The translations under genes and the position numbers were made by a program. From Zygnema cylindricum (lineage: Eukaryota > Streptophyta > Zygnematophyceae > Zygnematales > Zygnemataceae), in the NCBI GenBank assembly GCA_037447655.1, contig JBBHKE010000941.1, forward strand, positions 1 through 16,491: DNA of 16,491 bases, in the 5' to 3' direction. Below, piece after piece: positions 1 through 7,841 of the stretch; position 1 is the stretch's first letter; each line of letters begins with the position of its first letter. The notes under the pieces are model-generated. The model had not been told where the DNA came from. It saw only the letters and a program-made list of their open reading frames with translations, and searched no databases.

Positions 1-1081
1 TCACTTCCAACTCCTCATCCAATAGGAGCTCATCGTCCTCGTTTTCGGATTCCACCTCATGTACATGTGTCAAAAGGGCCTCTTTCTTTCCTCTCGGGGT
101 TCCACCGGGGTGCCCCTCCTTTAATCGAAGCTCGGTTAGCTTACTGCACTCCGCCATATAGTGCCCTGGTTTCTTACAAAAATGACATAAACCCTTGGGA
201 GCCCTTGGTCCGAACTCGTCGGTCTGATTTTTCTGCTTCCCCCCTCCGTAATTTCCGATTGGTCTCCGGAATCCTTGTTCCTCCAGTCGGCCAGCTGCCA
301 AGGCTTGCCCACTCTTTCCTCCCCTTCGGATCTCAATTGTATTCTCCCGAACGAGAATCATTCCTACCACTGAGTTCCATATCCACCTTGAGTCCGACAA
401 GTCCTACACACGGTTGACTATGTTCTTGAACTCATCAGGTAGCTTCATCAGTAGACAGTTAACCTTTTCTTTTTCACTAAAATATTTTCCAGCACTCTCT
501 AGCTCCATGAAAAGTGTAGCAAGCTCATTGCAAAAATCCAACATCTTTCCCTCTTTGTATACATACTCCTTAACTTTCTAATCAGCCAACTGTTGTTGCA
601 GAATCGTACCACTTCGATACATCTCTATGAGAGCCATCCAAATATCGGATGACCATTCTACTTGCAAGTGAGGACATGCAAGTCGTTGAGTAAGATGGCG
701 GAGGATGAAGTGCTTTGCCGCCATATTGTTTAAGTCCCAGGTATTAGTATCATTCTCGTCGTTCCTTGGAATAGGTGACATGAATGTCGAACCAGTTGCT
801 ATTGGTGTGGTCATCTCCTTCTCCTTTCCTTTGTCCACCACCTCTCTTTCCTTTGTCTCTTTTGTTGAAGATGGATCTGCATCTCTAGTGAATTTGCTTC
901 CTGTAAACCCTAGAGGTATCCGAAGACTGGATGGGCGCCTCACCCGTCCACCCACTATTCCCCAAAACTGTTTCTCACATAGAGCTCCTATCATCATACT
1001 TTTCATGTATATGAAGCCTGCTCCATTGAATATGGGCACCCTAATTGGTGGGCCCATAACCTGCAACTCTGAGACCTCCAT
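1..1081 (-). pseudogene. Ty1/copia gag, family L element 1 (partial, two in-frame stops)
   Basis: Capsid/nucleocapsid polyprotein of a copia retrotransposon, which would package element RNA in cytoplasmic particles. The frame opens at ATG 1081 (MEVSELQVMG), inside the end of LTR1, and passes through the primer-binding site. The N-terminus has the usual copia gag look (VPIFNGAGFIY, then a LCEKQFWGIV-like stretch). A CCHC zinc knuckle, CHFCKKPGHYMAEC, lies at 146-187, followed by an acidic tail. The frame is the same from 1081 to 1, broken only by TAG at 578-580 and TAG at 404-406. The second copy at 11429-12562 has Gln codons at both places, so both stops fit CAG to TAG changes. The element continues beyond the left edge. 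ATG 1057, within the primer-binding site, is the alternative start. Family assignment is confident; the start is inferred. Confidence 0.9.
1046..1061 (-). other. Primer-binding site, half-tRNA type (initiator tRNA-Met anticodon arm)
   Basis: Immediately after the LTR1 terminus (...TTGCA), the minus strand reads GGTTATGGGCCCACCA. From memory of the plant initiator tRNA-Met, this is a perfect 16-base complement of its anticodon stem-loop region (TGGTGGGCCCATAACC). Drosophila copia and yeast Ty5 prime from this internal part of a cleaved initiator tRNA, whereas most plant copia elements pair with the tRNA 3' end (TGGTATCAGAGC). The ATG in the site complements the CAU anticodon and is in frame with gag. 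Confidence 0.8.
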
Positions 1082-1384
1082 ATGACCTCAGAGTAAGCAG
1101 CTCACACAAAGCCTCTAGGATAACCCTGACCCATTTGTCTTTTAGCACGAATAACCACCTCTTTGGCAAACAAAAACTCTGACCACGTTCATCCGTGTGA
1201 AAGCAAGACTTCCGTGAGTTTATAGCAAAAAGAATCTTTGAATTTGCTCCCCTGAGCAGTAAGTTATGGATGGTCAAAGTTTGATCTTTTGTACAAATGC
1301 TCTCTGGGAGAGAGGGTCCTGTCTACCATTTTTTTCTAAGTCCTATCTCTCTCTAAAACTCTATCTACTGACGTACGACACCAA
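1062..1384 (-). mobile_element. LTR1, family L, 3' third only
   Basis: The right-hand part of a family L LTR upstream of gag. It ends at 1062 (TTGCA in minus orientation) next to the primer-binding site, so it is the remnant of a 5' LTR. It is very similar to the end of LTR2 but inverted. Homology stops near 1384, where a short stretch of about 17 bases leads into LTR2 in the opposite orientation. An 8-bp inverted repeat (1066-1073 with 1087-1094) encloses the gag ATG. Confidence 0.85.
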
Positions 1385-1401
1385 AAATATGGGCACCTTA
1401 T

Positions 1402-2350
1402 AGGAAGCTAGTGTCATGGCTGCCTATGCTATCTAGAGATTTACGGGGTAGTAAAGTAGTTAATATACTAAAAGGTCGTTGTCGCCTAGAGGACTTGAAC
1501 GTGGTACCTACGGATGGGAAATGCCGTCGGTAGCCGGTAACCTCATCCATTTAGTCTAGGATTAGTGGAAAGTGATATAGAGTGTATTACATAATTAAAC
1601 GTTAACACGTAGACTAATTCATTTAACAACAACTATATACGGGATACATGGAGTCAGTTAAAAAAGTACGGATTACGAGTACGAAGAATAAATAACTACC
1701 GTGCATTTGTTTTGATAGCGAAACAAATACATCACAACTATTTATGACGGCTACGATTGTAATCGGCATTCAATCGGACGGCCGGAAAGCATGCCAAGAT
1801 CGCGAAAGAAGATTTCGGCAGTTTATGGTCGCCGCCACATCGGATGACACGTGGCAATACGACATTGGATTTCGGCATCTCCAAGGATTACGAAAACGAA
1901 TCTAGAAAAGACACATGTTGACATTTTTGTCATGTCGTACAATGTTCGTACATAAAGTACACCAGCAGATGTACCTTTTTGTACGCTACAGCAATATGAT
2001 TGGTGACGTACGTCAGTAGATAGAGTTTTAGAGAGAGATAGGACTTAGAAAAAATTGGTAGATAGGACCCTCTCTCCCAGAGAGCTTTTGTACAAAAGGT
2101 CAAACTTTGACCCTCCATAACTTACTGCTCAGGGGAGCAAATTCAAAGATTTTTTTTGCTATAGACTCAATGAAGTCTTGCCTTCACAAAGAACTCAATG
2201 AAGTCTTGCCTTCACAAAGGTGAACGTGGTCAGGGAATTTGTTTGCCAGGGTGGCGGTTATTCGTGCTAAAAGACAAAGGGGTCACGGTTATCCTAGAGG
2301 CTTCGTGTGAGCTGCTTACTCTGAGGTCATATGGAGGTCTCATAGTTGCA
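1402..2350 (+). mobile_element. LTR2, family L, left end missing
   Basis: Aligns by eye with LTR3 from GGAAGCTAG (4971 region) to the terminal TTGCA at 2350; about the first 130 bases are absent. It carries the antisense tRNA-like module (1485-1565), a G-box (ACACGTGGC, 1847-1855), GTAC motifs at 1937, 1948, 1957, 1971, 1981 and 2008, and the conserved leader segment 2100-2350. A 28-bp tandem duplication (2164-2191, 2192-2219) is private to this copy. Right of 2350 is gypsy coding DNA; no target-site duplication can be tested because the left end is lost. Confidence 0.85.
1485..1565 (-). other. tRNA-like module in LTR2 (antisense to the LTR)
   Basis: The minus strand reads like a decayed tRNA: an A-box/D-arm-like ACTAAATGGATGAGG (1541-1560 region), an 8-bp near-perfect stem around ACCGACGG and CCGTAGGT, and a B-box/T-arm-like CACGTTCAAGTCC (1491-1504). 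The same module occupies the same place in LTR3, LTR4 and LTR5. It lacks a proper acceptor stem, so a working tRNA is not claimed. Confidence 0.55.
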
Positions 2351-3022
2351 GAAGATATGTTTGAAATTTATGGAAAGGTAAAAGTGCGGTCTGCATATTT
2401 GTTAAAAGGGGACTGACAGAAAGATTTCCTTCTCTAAGGCGACCAATATCAATCAAGTTGGTCCATTTAGATCAGACACGATGAGGTAACGACCCGTGAC
2501 GAGCAGCATCAATGATAAGAGGAGGACCAATTAATGCTTCTACTTGCTTGTAATCAGCTAACACTGTAGGCCGAGGATCGTTATAGGCTGCCACGTTTTC
2601 CAAAATATATCCCAATGGTCGATCTAAAGATTGCAAAAAATGCATGATACGAAGTAATTTCAAAGAATAATTTGGTGTGGGGATTTACCAAGCCGAGACC
2701 TTTGCCTGCTCGTGACATGCCCTGACACTCCCAATCGGCAAAGAGAAGATCGATTGGTTCTACACCAAGAAGGTGTTGATTGCCTATCAAACGAATATCT
2801 TGAGGCTTGCTAAGCCTGTATGCATGTGAGCAAAGGCGGATTTGGGAAAAAAATGTGGATATTGTCCGTGTAAAAGATAACATTGATGTGTCTGGGCTTT
2901 CCGAGCTAAAGGGTCAGTGTTGACTGAATAGTAGTGCTTGATAAGTAATCCGTTGCGAAGGCATGAGAGTAGAGAGGTACCTATGCCTACAAATAGATCT
3001 AAAATGACCAGACCATCTTAAT
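2351..3022 (-). pseudogene. Cytosine-C5 DNA methyltransferase-like domain in a Ty3/gypsy polyprotein (broken)
   Basis: Three consecutive minus-strand frames together show the motif order of cytosine-C5 methyltransferases, which transfer a methyl group from S-adenosylmethionine to DNA. Motif I is DLFVGIGT (2976-2999). A motif II-like NTDPLAR follows. Motif IV is DWECQG, with the catalytic Cys codon at 2725-2727, then SRAGKGLGL. Motif VI is ENV (2592-2600). Motif VIII resembles DAARHGSLPHRV, then a stop where Arg is expected, then SKWTN (2472-2510). The canonical PCQ is ECQ here. The domain directly follows the gypsy protease region, separated by one TAA (3018-3020), in the same frame as 3018-3467. 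Two frameshifts (about 2850 and 2660) and a TGA (2472-2474) break it. The target-recognition part is cut by LTR2. A host DNMT is unlikely because of the gag-protease context. Confidence 0.75.
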
Positions 3023-3871
3023 GAGGGTTGAGCTGAATTGGTTTCCAATTAATAGGAAGAAAATTGGAAAGATCTACGGAAATGAGAGGAGCATGTGGAA
3101 CTCGTGATAAAGGAATCTGAAGTGTGAGTTTGTAAATGTGATCAAACACGCGAAAATCAATAATAAAACCTGGATTATCGAAAAGTTCAAGCAAAGAGGG
3201 ACTGTCGGGTAGAATTTCATCTGCGAATAGAGAATGGACAATTTTGAATCCCATCGAATTTTTGGAATAAGCAGGGACATATTGGGCTGCGTGAGCCATA
3301 ATGGGTATGGGTTGACATGTGAAAATTAGAGGGAGACAAATTTTCTTTTTTGGATAATTGGTAGGACGGTGGGAAAATGTCTGATCGTACATATCAACGC
3401 CGCCTCCTACTCTGAAAATCACATCGTGCCCCAGTAAACAATTGTAATCGCTACATTTGGTGACCAATGCGTGGTTACAGACTTATGCAAAATCAGATTC
3501 TGTACCATTCTAAAACAGAGTGGATCCTTTCTAATGCCCATAACTGGTTTGGTTGTTCCCGTCGAGGTGAGTAAACGTGTAGTGGTGGACTGAAGTTTAT
3601 CACCTGTCACACCTAGTTTTTGTGCAAAAGATGACCCCAAAATATCTGGTTTTGCACCAGTGTCCATAAGTGGTAATGAAGGTGTCACACCATTTACCGA
3701 AAATGCACCCTTCCCGTTATCTAGAAAATTGATGTGTGGGTCAAGTGAATAACGCTCTTCGGCAGAGTTAGGCCTAAGAGCTTTCAAATTAGGATTCATT
3801 TGCAAAGCTTGTAATGCTGCGAATGGGACGGTTGAGACGGTAGATTTAGGGTTGGGAGAGTCGGAAATCAT
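3018..3871 (-). pseudogene. Ty3/gypsy retropepsin-like aspartic protease and linker (frameshifted)
   Basis: Aspartic protease that would cut the polyprotein. The active-site motif LPLMDTGAKPDILG is visible, with DTGA at 3653-3664 intact. After a frameshift near 3480 the C-terminal half continues as SDYNCLLGHDVIF, the LLG motif that closes the retropepsin fold, then a block with MYDQTFSHRP. The remaining segment (3018 to about 3350) is a linker I do not recognise, leading into the methyltransferase-like domain. Upstream it is in the same frame as 3914-4231, separated by a stop at 3914-3916. The order gag, protease, methyltransferase is read directly from the sequence. Confidence 0.8.
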
Positions 3872-3913
3872 AGTGGATAAAATGTAATATCTTTCCTTAA
3901 TCCTATGACTGTC

Positions 3914-4839
3914 CTAGATAGAGCGGTCAAGAATAGTGAGTGCTACTGCCGTGTTGGTGGAAGCTGTTTCGGGCAAATTAGTTACGGTCTCTTTGGAAAA
4001 TGATAATGAAAGACACGTGTTAGACTTTTTACCCTCGCGATTGTGATCAGCTGTTCCCTTTTCAAACGTGGTTGCCCGCTTTTCGATGGTTGAATCTCGT
4101 AAAACTCGACCAACTAGCGTGGGAAGGTGGACAACTGTACGGGCCATACCACTTAGGTGAGTTGGTGGTTCCATTTGAACCATAAGGGCTGCAAACTGGT
4201 CTTTGATCATAGAGGCCATTTGAGTTTGCATTTCCTCTCTCTCTTTTTCTCTCTAAGACACTTTAGGTGGAAATTTTTTTCTGGCTCTTTAACCGGTTGG
4301 ACTACTTTGGCAGATCTAGCCCGGATTCCACCATTTCTAATGTGATTTTGATATGAAAATTTAGGGTTTTTGATGTGACACTGATATACAAAGTGGTCGG
4401 TCTCTTTGCAGAGTGTGCAGGTCGAAGATTTATTTAGACACATCCGAGCATCATGCCCGGTTTTGCCACATCAGAAACAAATTCGATTTAATTGTTGATT
4501 TGGAGGGGTACCCATAGCTGGAACCCTTGGCTGACGATTGTTTGGCACTAAGTTACGAGGATTTGGTGGATTGAAGGGAGGAGGTTCCCTTTGAGGTGCC
4601 TTTGGTCGGTCGTGGGCTTCCCACCATCAATTTGCTATCATGTATTCAACCGCGTATTCGGCCGCTTGGTCAAAAGTGAAATTGAGACCATATGTTTGGG
4701 TAACATGATTTTGAATAATTTTTTTTGGCTGAAAAGGAAACTCTCCAACAAAATTTGGACAGCTTCAGCATCAGACATTAGATCGGGTAAAGCTTCCCGC
4801 AACGTCTTTCCTGCAGGCTCGTAAAGCAGGGGCAGTTTT
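3914..4839 (-). pseudogene. Ty3/gypsy gag C-terminus with two zinc knuckles (broken)
   Basis: Nucleocapsid end of a gypsy gag. Two CCHC knuckles lie in tandem: the first at 4438-4479 (C-F-stop-C-G-K-T-G-H-x4-C), the second at 4378-4419 (CTLCKETDHFVYQC). The stop inside the first is TGA where Arg (CGA) is likely. Upstream is a proline- and asparagine-rich stretch (4500-4620), and further upstream a helix-like segment in another frame (YEPAGKTLREALPDLMSDAE, 4740-4826). A frameshift between 4231 and 4380 moves the frame to that of the protease. The fragment is cut at 4839 by the first base of LTR3, so the gag N-terminus and 5' LTR are absent. Confidence 0.75.
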
Positions 4840-5079
4840 TGTAGAAATTGATGGTCCTTTTTAAGTATTTTCTAGGTCTAAATAGAATTACAGAAAGAAG
4901 CTGAGGCAGTCTATCTCTAACTTCTCTCTCCAACTCCCACACTTGTCGCAGTCACTGAGAAGTTGGAGAGGAAGCTAGAGCCATGGCTACCTAGGCTATC
5001 TAGAGGTTTACGGGAAACATATTAGTTGATTTATTAAATGGTAGTTTGGTAGTTTAATTACTAAAAGAAATAGTGATGC

Positions 5080-5155
5080 CACAAGGATTTCATCCTGGAA
5101 CTTGCGGACGTCAGGCAGCCGGTAGGCGATAAACCTTATCTGTAAGGTCTAGAGC
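5080..5155 (-). other. tRNA-like module in LTR3 (antisense to the LTR)
   Basis: On the minus strand a perfect D-arm-like stem, ACCTT/AAGGT (5133-5148), precedes a B-box-like AGGATGAAATCCT (5084-5096). The stem bases differ from LTR4 (GCCTT/AAGGC) but pairing is kept. The middle arm is degraded. Confidence 0.5.
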
Positions 5156-5440
5156 TAATGATACATGCTGTAGGGTTTGATACTTATTTAAACATTACCA
5201 CGTATGATATTTCATTTAACGCAACTGCTTACGGAATACATAGAGTCACTTATGTAGAAGTAAGGATAACGGTACGGATAAGAAACAAGTACCGCGCATT
5301 TGTTTCTTTAAACGAAACAAATACCGTGCAAGTATTTATAACGGCTCTGATTTAAATATGCATTCAATCGGACGGCCGAGAAAAAAGCCGAGATCGCGGA
5401 AGAGAATCTCGGCGGTTTGTGGTCATCGCCACATCGGATG

Positions 5441-5578
5441 ACACGTGGCGAAATTGCGTTGGATCGCGGCATCTCCGGGAATTACGGGACCGAATCCGTA
5501 TATGACATGTGTTGACTTTTATGCCATGTCGTACAATATCCGTACAGAAAGTACATCGGCAGCAGTACTTTTGTGTAC
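5441..5578 (+). promoter_or_regulatory. G-box and GTAC cluster in LTR3
   Basis: ACACGTGGC at 5441-5449 is an ABRE/G-box core of the kind bound by plant bZIP factors. Five GTAC motifs follow at 5531, 5542, 5551, 5565 and 5575. GTAC is the core bound by plant SBP/SPL proteins, including the copper regulator SPL7. AAAGTAC (5548-5554) and GTACTTT (5565-5571) can pair. The arrangement recurs in the other LTRs, which supports a function in LTR transcription or RNA folding; which one is inference. Confidence 0.45.
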
Positions 5579-5914
5579 GAAAGTGTATTATGATTGTCTT
5601 TGTACGTTAGTAGATAGAGTGTGTGAGAGAGATAGGACTTAGAAAAATTAGGAGATAGGACCCTCTCTCCCAAAGAGCTTCTGTACAAAAGGTGAACTTT
5701 GACCCTCCATAACTTACTGCTCAAGGAAGCAAATTCAGAGATTCTTTTTGCTATCAACTCAAGAGAGTCTTGCCTTCAAAAGGGTGAAGGTGGTCAGTGT
5801 TTTTGTTTTCCAAGGTGGCAGTTATTCTTCCTGAAATACAAAGGGGTCAAGGTTATCCTAGAGGGTTGTTGGAAGCTGTCCACTCTGAGGACTTATGGAG
5901 GTCTCAGCATTTCA

Positions 5915-6289
5915 AAAATCAGATTTGAAACATATCAGTTTTCTGACTTTGACTTTGAAAATGATGAGAAAGAAGAGGGAGAAAAAGAAAAATCTGCAAA
6001 TCTACCAAAGGAGAAGGAGGAAACGACAACATCCGAGGCAACTCCACAATACGAAGTAGAAACCGATGAGGAACTTGATGAGACACAGGAATTGGAAGAT
6101 AGTGGAGCTGAAAATCTCCCTAAGTCAAACCCGAGGATGCCTTCTATACCGGCGTCCGATTTTGAAGGGGGAAGAAGAAGTAGTAAACGACTTCAAGAAA
6201 GACAAGTAAATAACCAACTCACAAAGATGTCTCACCCAGATGAATCTCAGTCATACTTAGAGGCCATAAACACCCCAGAAAGTAGCTGG
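5915..6289 (+). pseudogene. Copia integrase-RT linker (5'-truncated)
   Basis: Very acidic, Glu/Lys-rich segment (about 5940-6110) ending in a block with GGRRSSKR and LEAINTPESSW, typical of the stretch between integrase and reverse transcriptase in copia polyproteins. It starts right at the end of LTR3, and the open frame even crosses the LTR boundary. The integrase catalytic core and zinc-binding domain are absent. The first in-frame stop is TGA at 6290-6292, after which RT continues in the same frame. Confidence 0.75.
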
Positions 6290-6292
6290 TGA

Positions 6293-7285
6293 TTTACAGC
6301 TATAAATGAAGAAATAGCCTCTATCATGGAAGCCAATACATGAGAGTTGGTAGATTGTCCACCGGACCGAAAACTGATTGGATGTTAGTGGGTTTTTAAA
6401 CTTAAATTAAACCCAGATAATACCATTGAGAGGTACAAAGCTATGTTAGTTGCAAAATTATATACTCAAAAAGAGGGGATAGACTACGAAGAAACCTTTG
6501 CACTTGTAGTTAGATTTCCTTCTGTTAGAATCCTTTTAAGTATAGCCGCAGCGGAGGATATGGAAATACACCAGATGGATATTAAAACAACCTTTTTGCA
6601 CGGAGAGTTGGAAGAAGAAATTTACATGAAGCAACCAAAACGATTCGTGGAAAGTGGGGAAGAAAGTAAGGTTTGCAAACTGATAAAATCACTCTATTGG
6701 CTTAAGAAAGCCCCACGACAATGGAATATAAAAATAGACAAATTTTTGACCGGTTTGGGGTATATCAAAATTAGTTCACATCACACCGTATATTTATTTG
6801 AGGATGAGGATGGAGTGATATTTATTGCTATTTATGTGGATGATTAGGTGGTCTTAAGCAAGTCCTTAGATAAAATTAACAAACTAAAACGGGATCTTAG
6901 AAGCAGCTTTGACATGAAAGATCTCGGCGAAGCAAAGTACATTTTGGGAATTCAAATGGAGAGAGATAGAGGGAATAGGATTATAAAACTCACTCAGAAA
7001 GAAGTAATTGGTAATATGCTAGAAAAATTTCAAATGGAGAAAGCAAACGGATACACTACTCTCAGGAATTTGAAAAATGTGTGTGAGGGGAGTGAAGAGG
7101 GAGGAATGTTGATCATTAATGATGAGATAGATAAGAAAGAAAGAAGATTTATGGAAAATATCCCTTATCGGCAAATTGTATATAGTTTAATAGTTTATAT
7201 GAATTGTACCAGGCCGGATATAGCTGTAGCCGCAGGAGTCCTCAGCAAGAGTCTAAATGAACGAAGAAAGAGACATTGGTAGGCT
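6293..7285 (+). pseudogene. Copia reverse transcriptase (in-frame stops, no frameshift)
   Basis: RNA-dependent DNA polymerase domain that would copy element RNA to cDNA. Visible motifs: AINEE near the start, the catalytic-Asp motif QMDIKTTFLHG (from 6572), EEEIYMKQP, LYWLKKAPRQW, and the catalytic YVDD at 6833-6844. The thumb region has MKDLGEAKYILGIQ, and NCTRPDIAVA marks the approach to RNase H. The frame is the same as the preceding linker and following RNase H. It is interrupted only by TGA 6341-6343, TAG 6386-6388, TAG 6845-6847 (directly after YVDD) and TAG 7280-7282. At least the 6341 stop sits where copia proteins have Trp, fitting a TGG to TGA change. The catalytic residues themselves are preserved. 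Confidence 0.92.
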
Positions 7286-7828
7286 GCCAAAAGGGTGATG
7301 AGGTATCTAGTGGGGACAAGGGAATTGTGGTTGCATTTGGGAGGGGAGCACACTAACATCACAACCTAGAGTGATGCCAGTTATGGAGATGTGCCTTTAA
7401 GGCGGTGTACGACTAGACATGTGTTCCAAATTGGATCTGGTGCATGCTGTTGGAGTAGCAAGCAACAGAAATTAGTTTCTCAGTCCACTAAGGAGGCTAA
7501 ATACATGGCTTCTTGTGCTACCACCAAAGAATTAATGTGGGTGAAATCTCTTCTTGAAGAACTTGGGTTCATGAAGACAAAAAATCAAAATGTTTTTTGT
7601 GATAATCAAGCTGCTATCTCTATTGCTGCTAATCCGAAACATCGATTCAAAGCTAAGCATATGGATATTAGACTAAGCTTTGTCAAAGAGAAGGTTGAAA
7701 ATAAAATCTTTAAACTGGTTCATAAAACTGATAAAGAAATTATTGCAGACATGATGACAAAACCAGTGCCTTCCCATAAGTTCATTTATTGCAGAGAAAA
7801 CTGTGGATTAAAATTCAAAAGTGACTAA
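7286..7828 (+). pseudogene. Copia RNase H (C-terminus of pol)
   Basis: RNase H that would remove template RNA and generate the plus-strand primer. The first catalytic Asp is in SDASYGD (7373-7375), after TAG 7367-7369 that replaces the usual Trp. The Glu block reads KEAKYMA (Glu at 7493-7495), where EAEYMA is typical. CDNQAAI follows, with Asp at 7601-7603. The end has KHMDIRLSFVKEKV and the ADMMTKPVPSHKF-type tail, closing with TAA at 7826-7828, 13 bases before LTR4. Normal length and end for the family; inactive because of the stops. Confidence 0.92.
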
Positions 7829-7833
7829 GAATT

Positions 7834-7841
7834 AAGGGGAG
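7834..7841 (+). other. Polypurine tract before LTR4
   Basis: AAGGGGAG directly precedes TGTTGAAAAG at 7842. Plus-strand DNA synthesis primes from such tracts. The same AAGGGGAG precedes LTR6 on the other strand (15311-15321), which fixes both LTR starts. Confidence 0.85.

Larger units (their letters stand above)
4840..5914 (+). mobile_element. LTR3, family L, the most complete copy (1075 bp)
   Basis: Starts TGTAGAAATTG at 4840 and ends TTTCA at 5914, giving the TG...CA boundaries of the family. In order: a left hairpin (CTCTCCAACT and AGTTGGAGAG, about 4929-4972), the antisense tRNA-like module (5080-5155), a G-box (5441-5449), five GTAC motifs (5531-5578), and the conserved leader block (5699-5914). 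Flanks do not match: gypsy gag on the left, copia integrase-RT linker on the right, with no 5-bp duplication (GTTTT versus AAAAT). No primer-binding site follows, so it is not a normal 5' LTR of the downstream copia body. Confidence 0.88.

Noticed and set aside
1066-1080. GGTCTCAGAG read as a decayed TGGTATCAGAGC primer-binding site
   Set aside because: LTR2, LTR6 and LTR7 carry it too and end after it, so it is part of the LTR. The half-tRNA site follows it.
67-1085. Plus-strand frames over the first kilobase
   Set aside because: They are antisense to gag, which has homology and a zinc knuckle on the minus strand.
2351-3022. A host DNA methyltransferase pseudogene
   Set aside because: It is in one frame with, and directly follows, gypsy protease sequence; no introns or plant DNMT accessory domains are visible.
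5699-5914. A ~70-codon open frame (HNLLLRGANSEILFAINS...-like) repeated in five LTRs
   Set aside because: It opens at TTG with no conserved ATG, lies wholly in the LTR leader and is in a different frame from gag. Shared descent explains the similarity.
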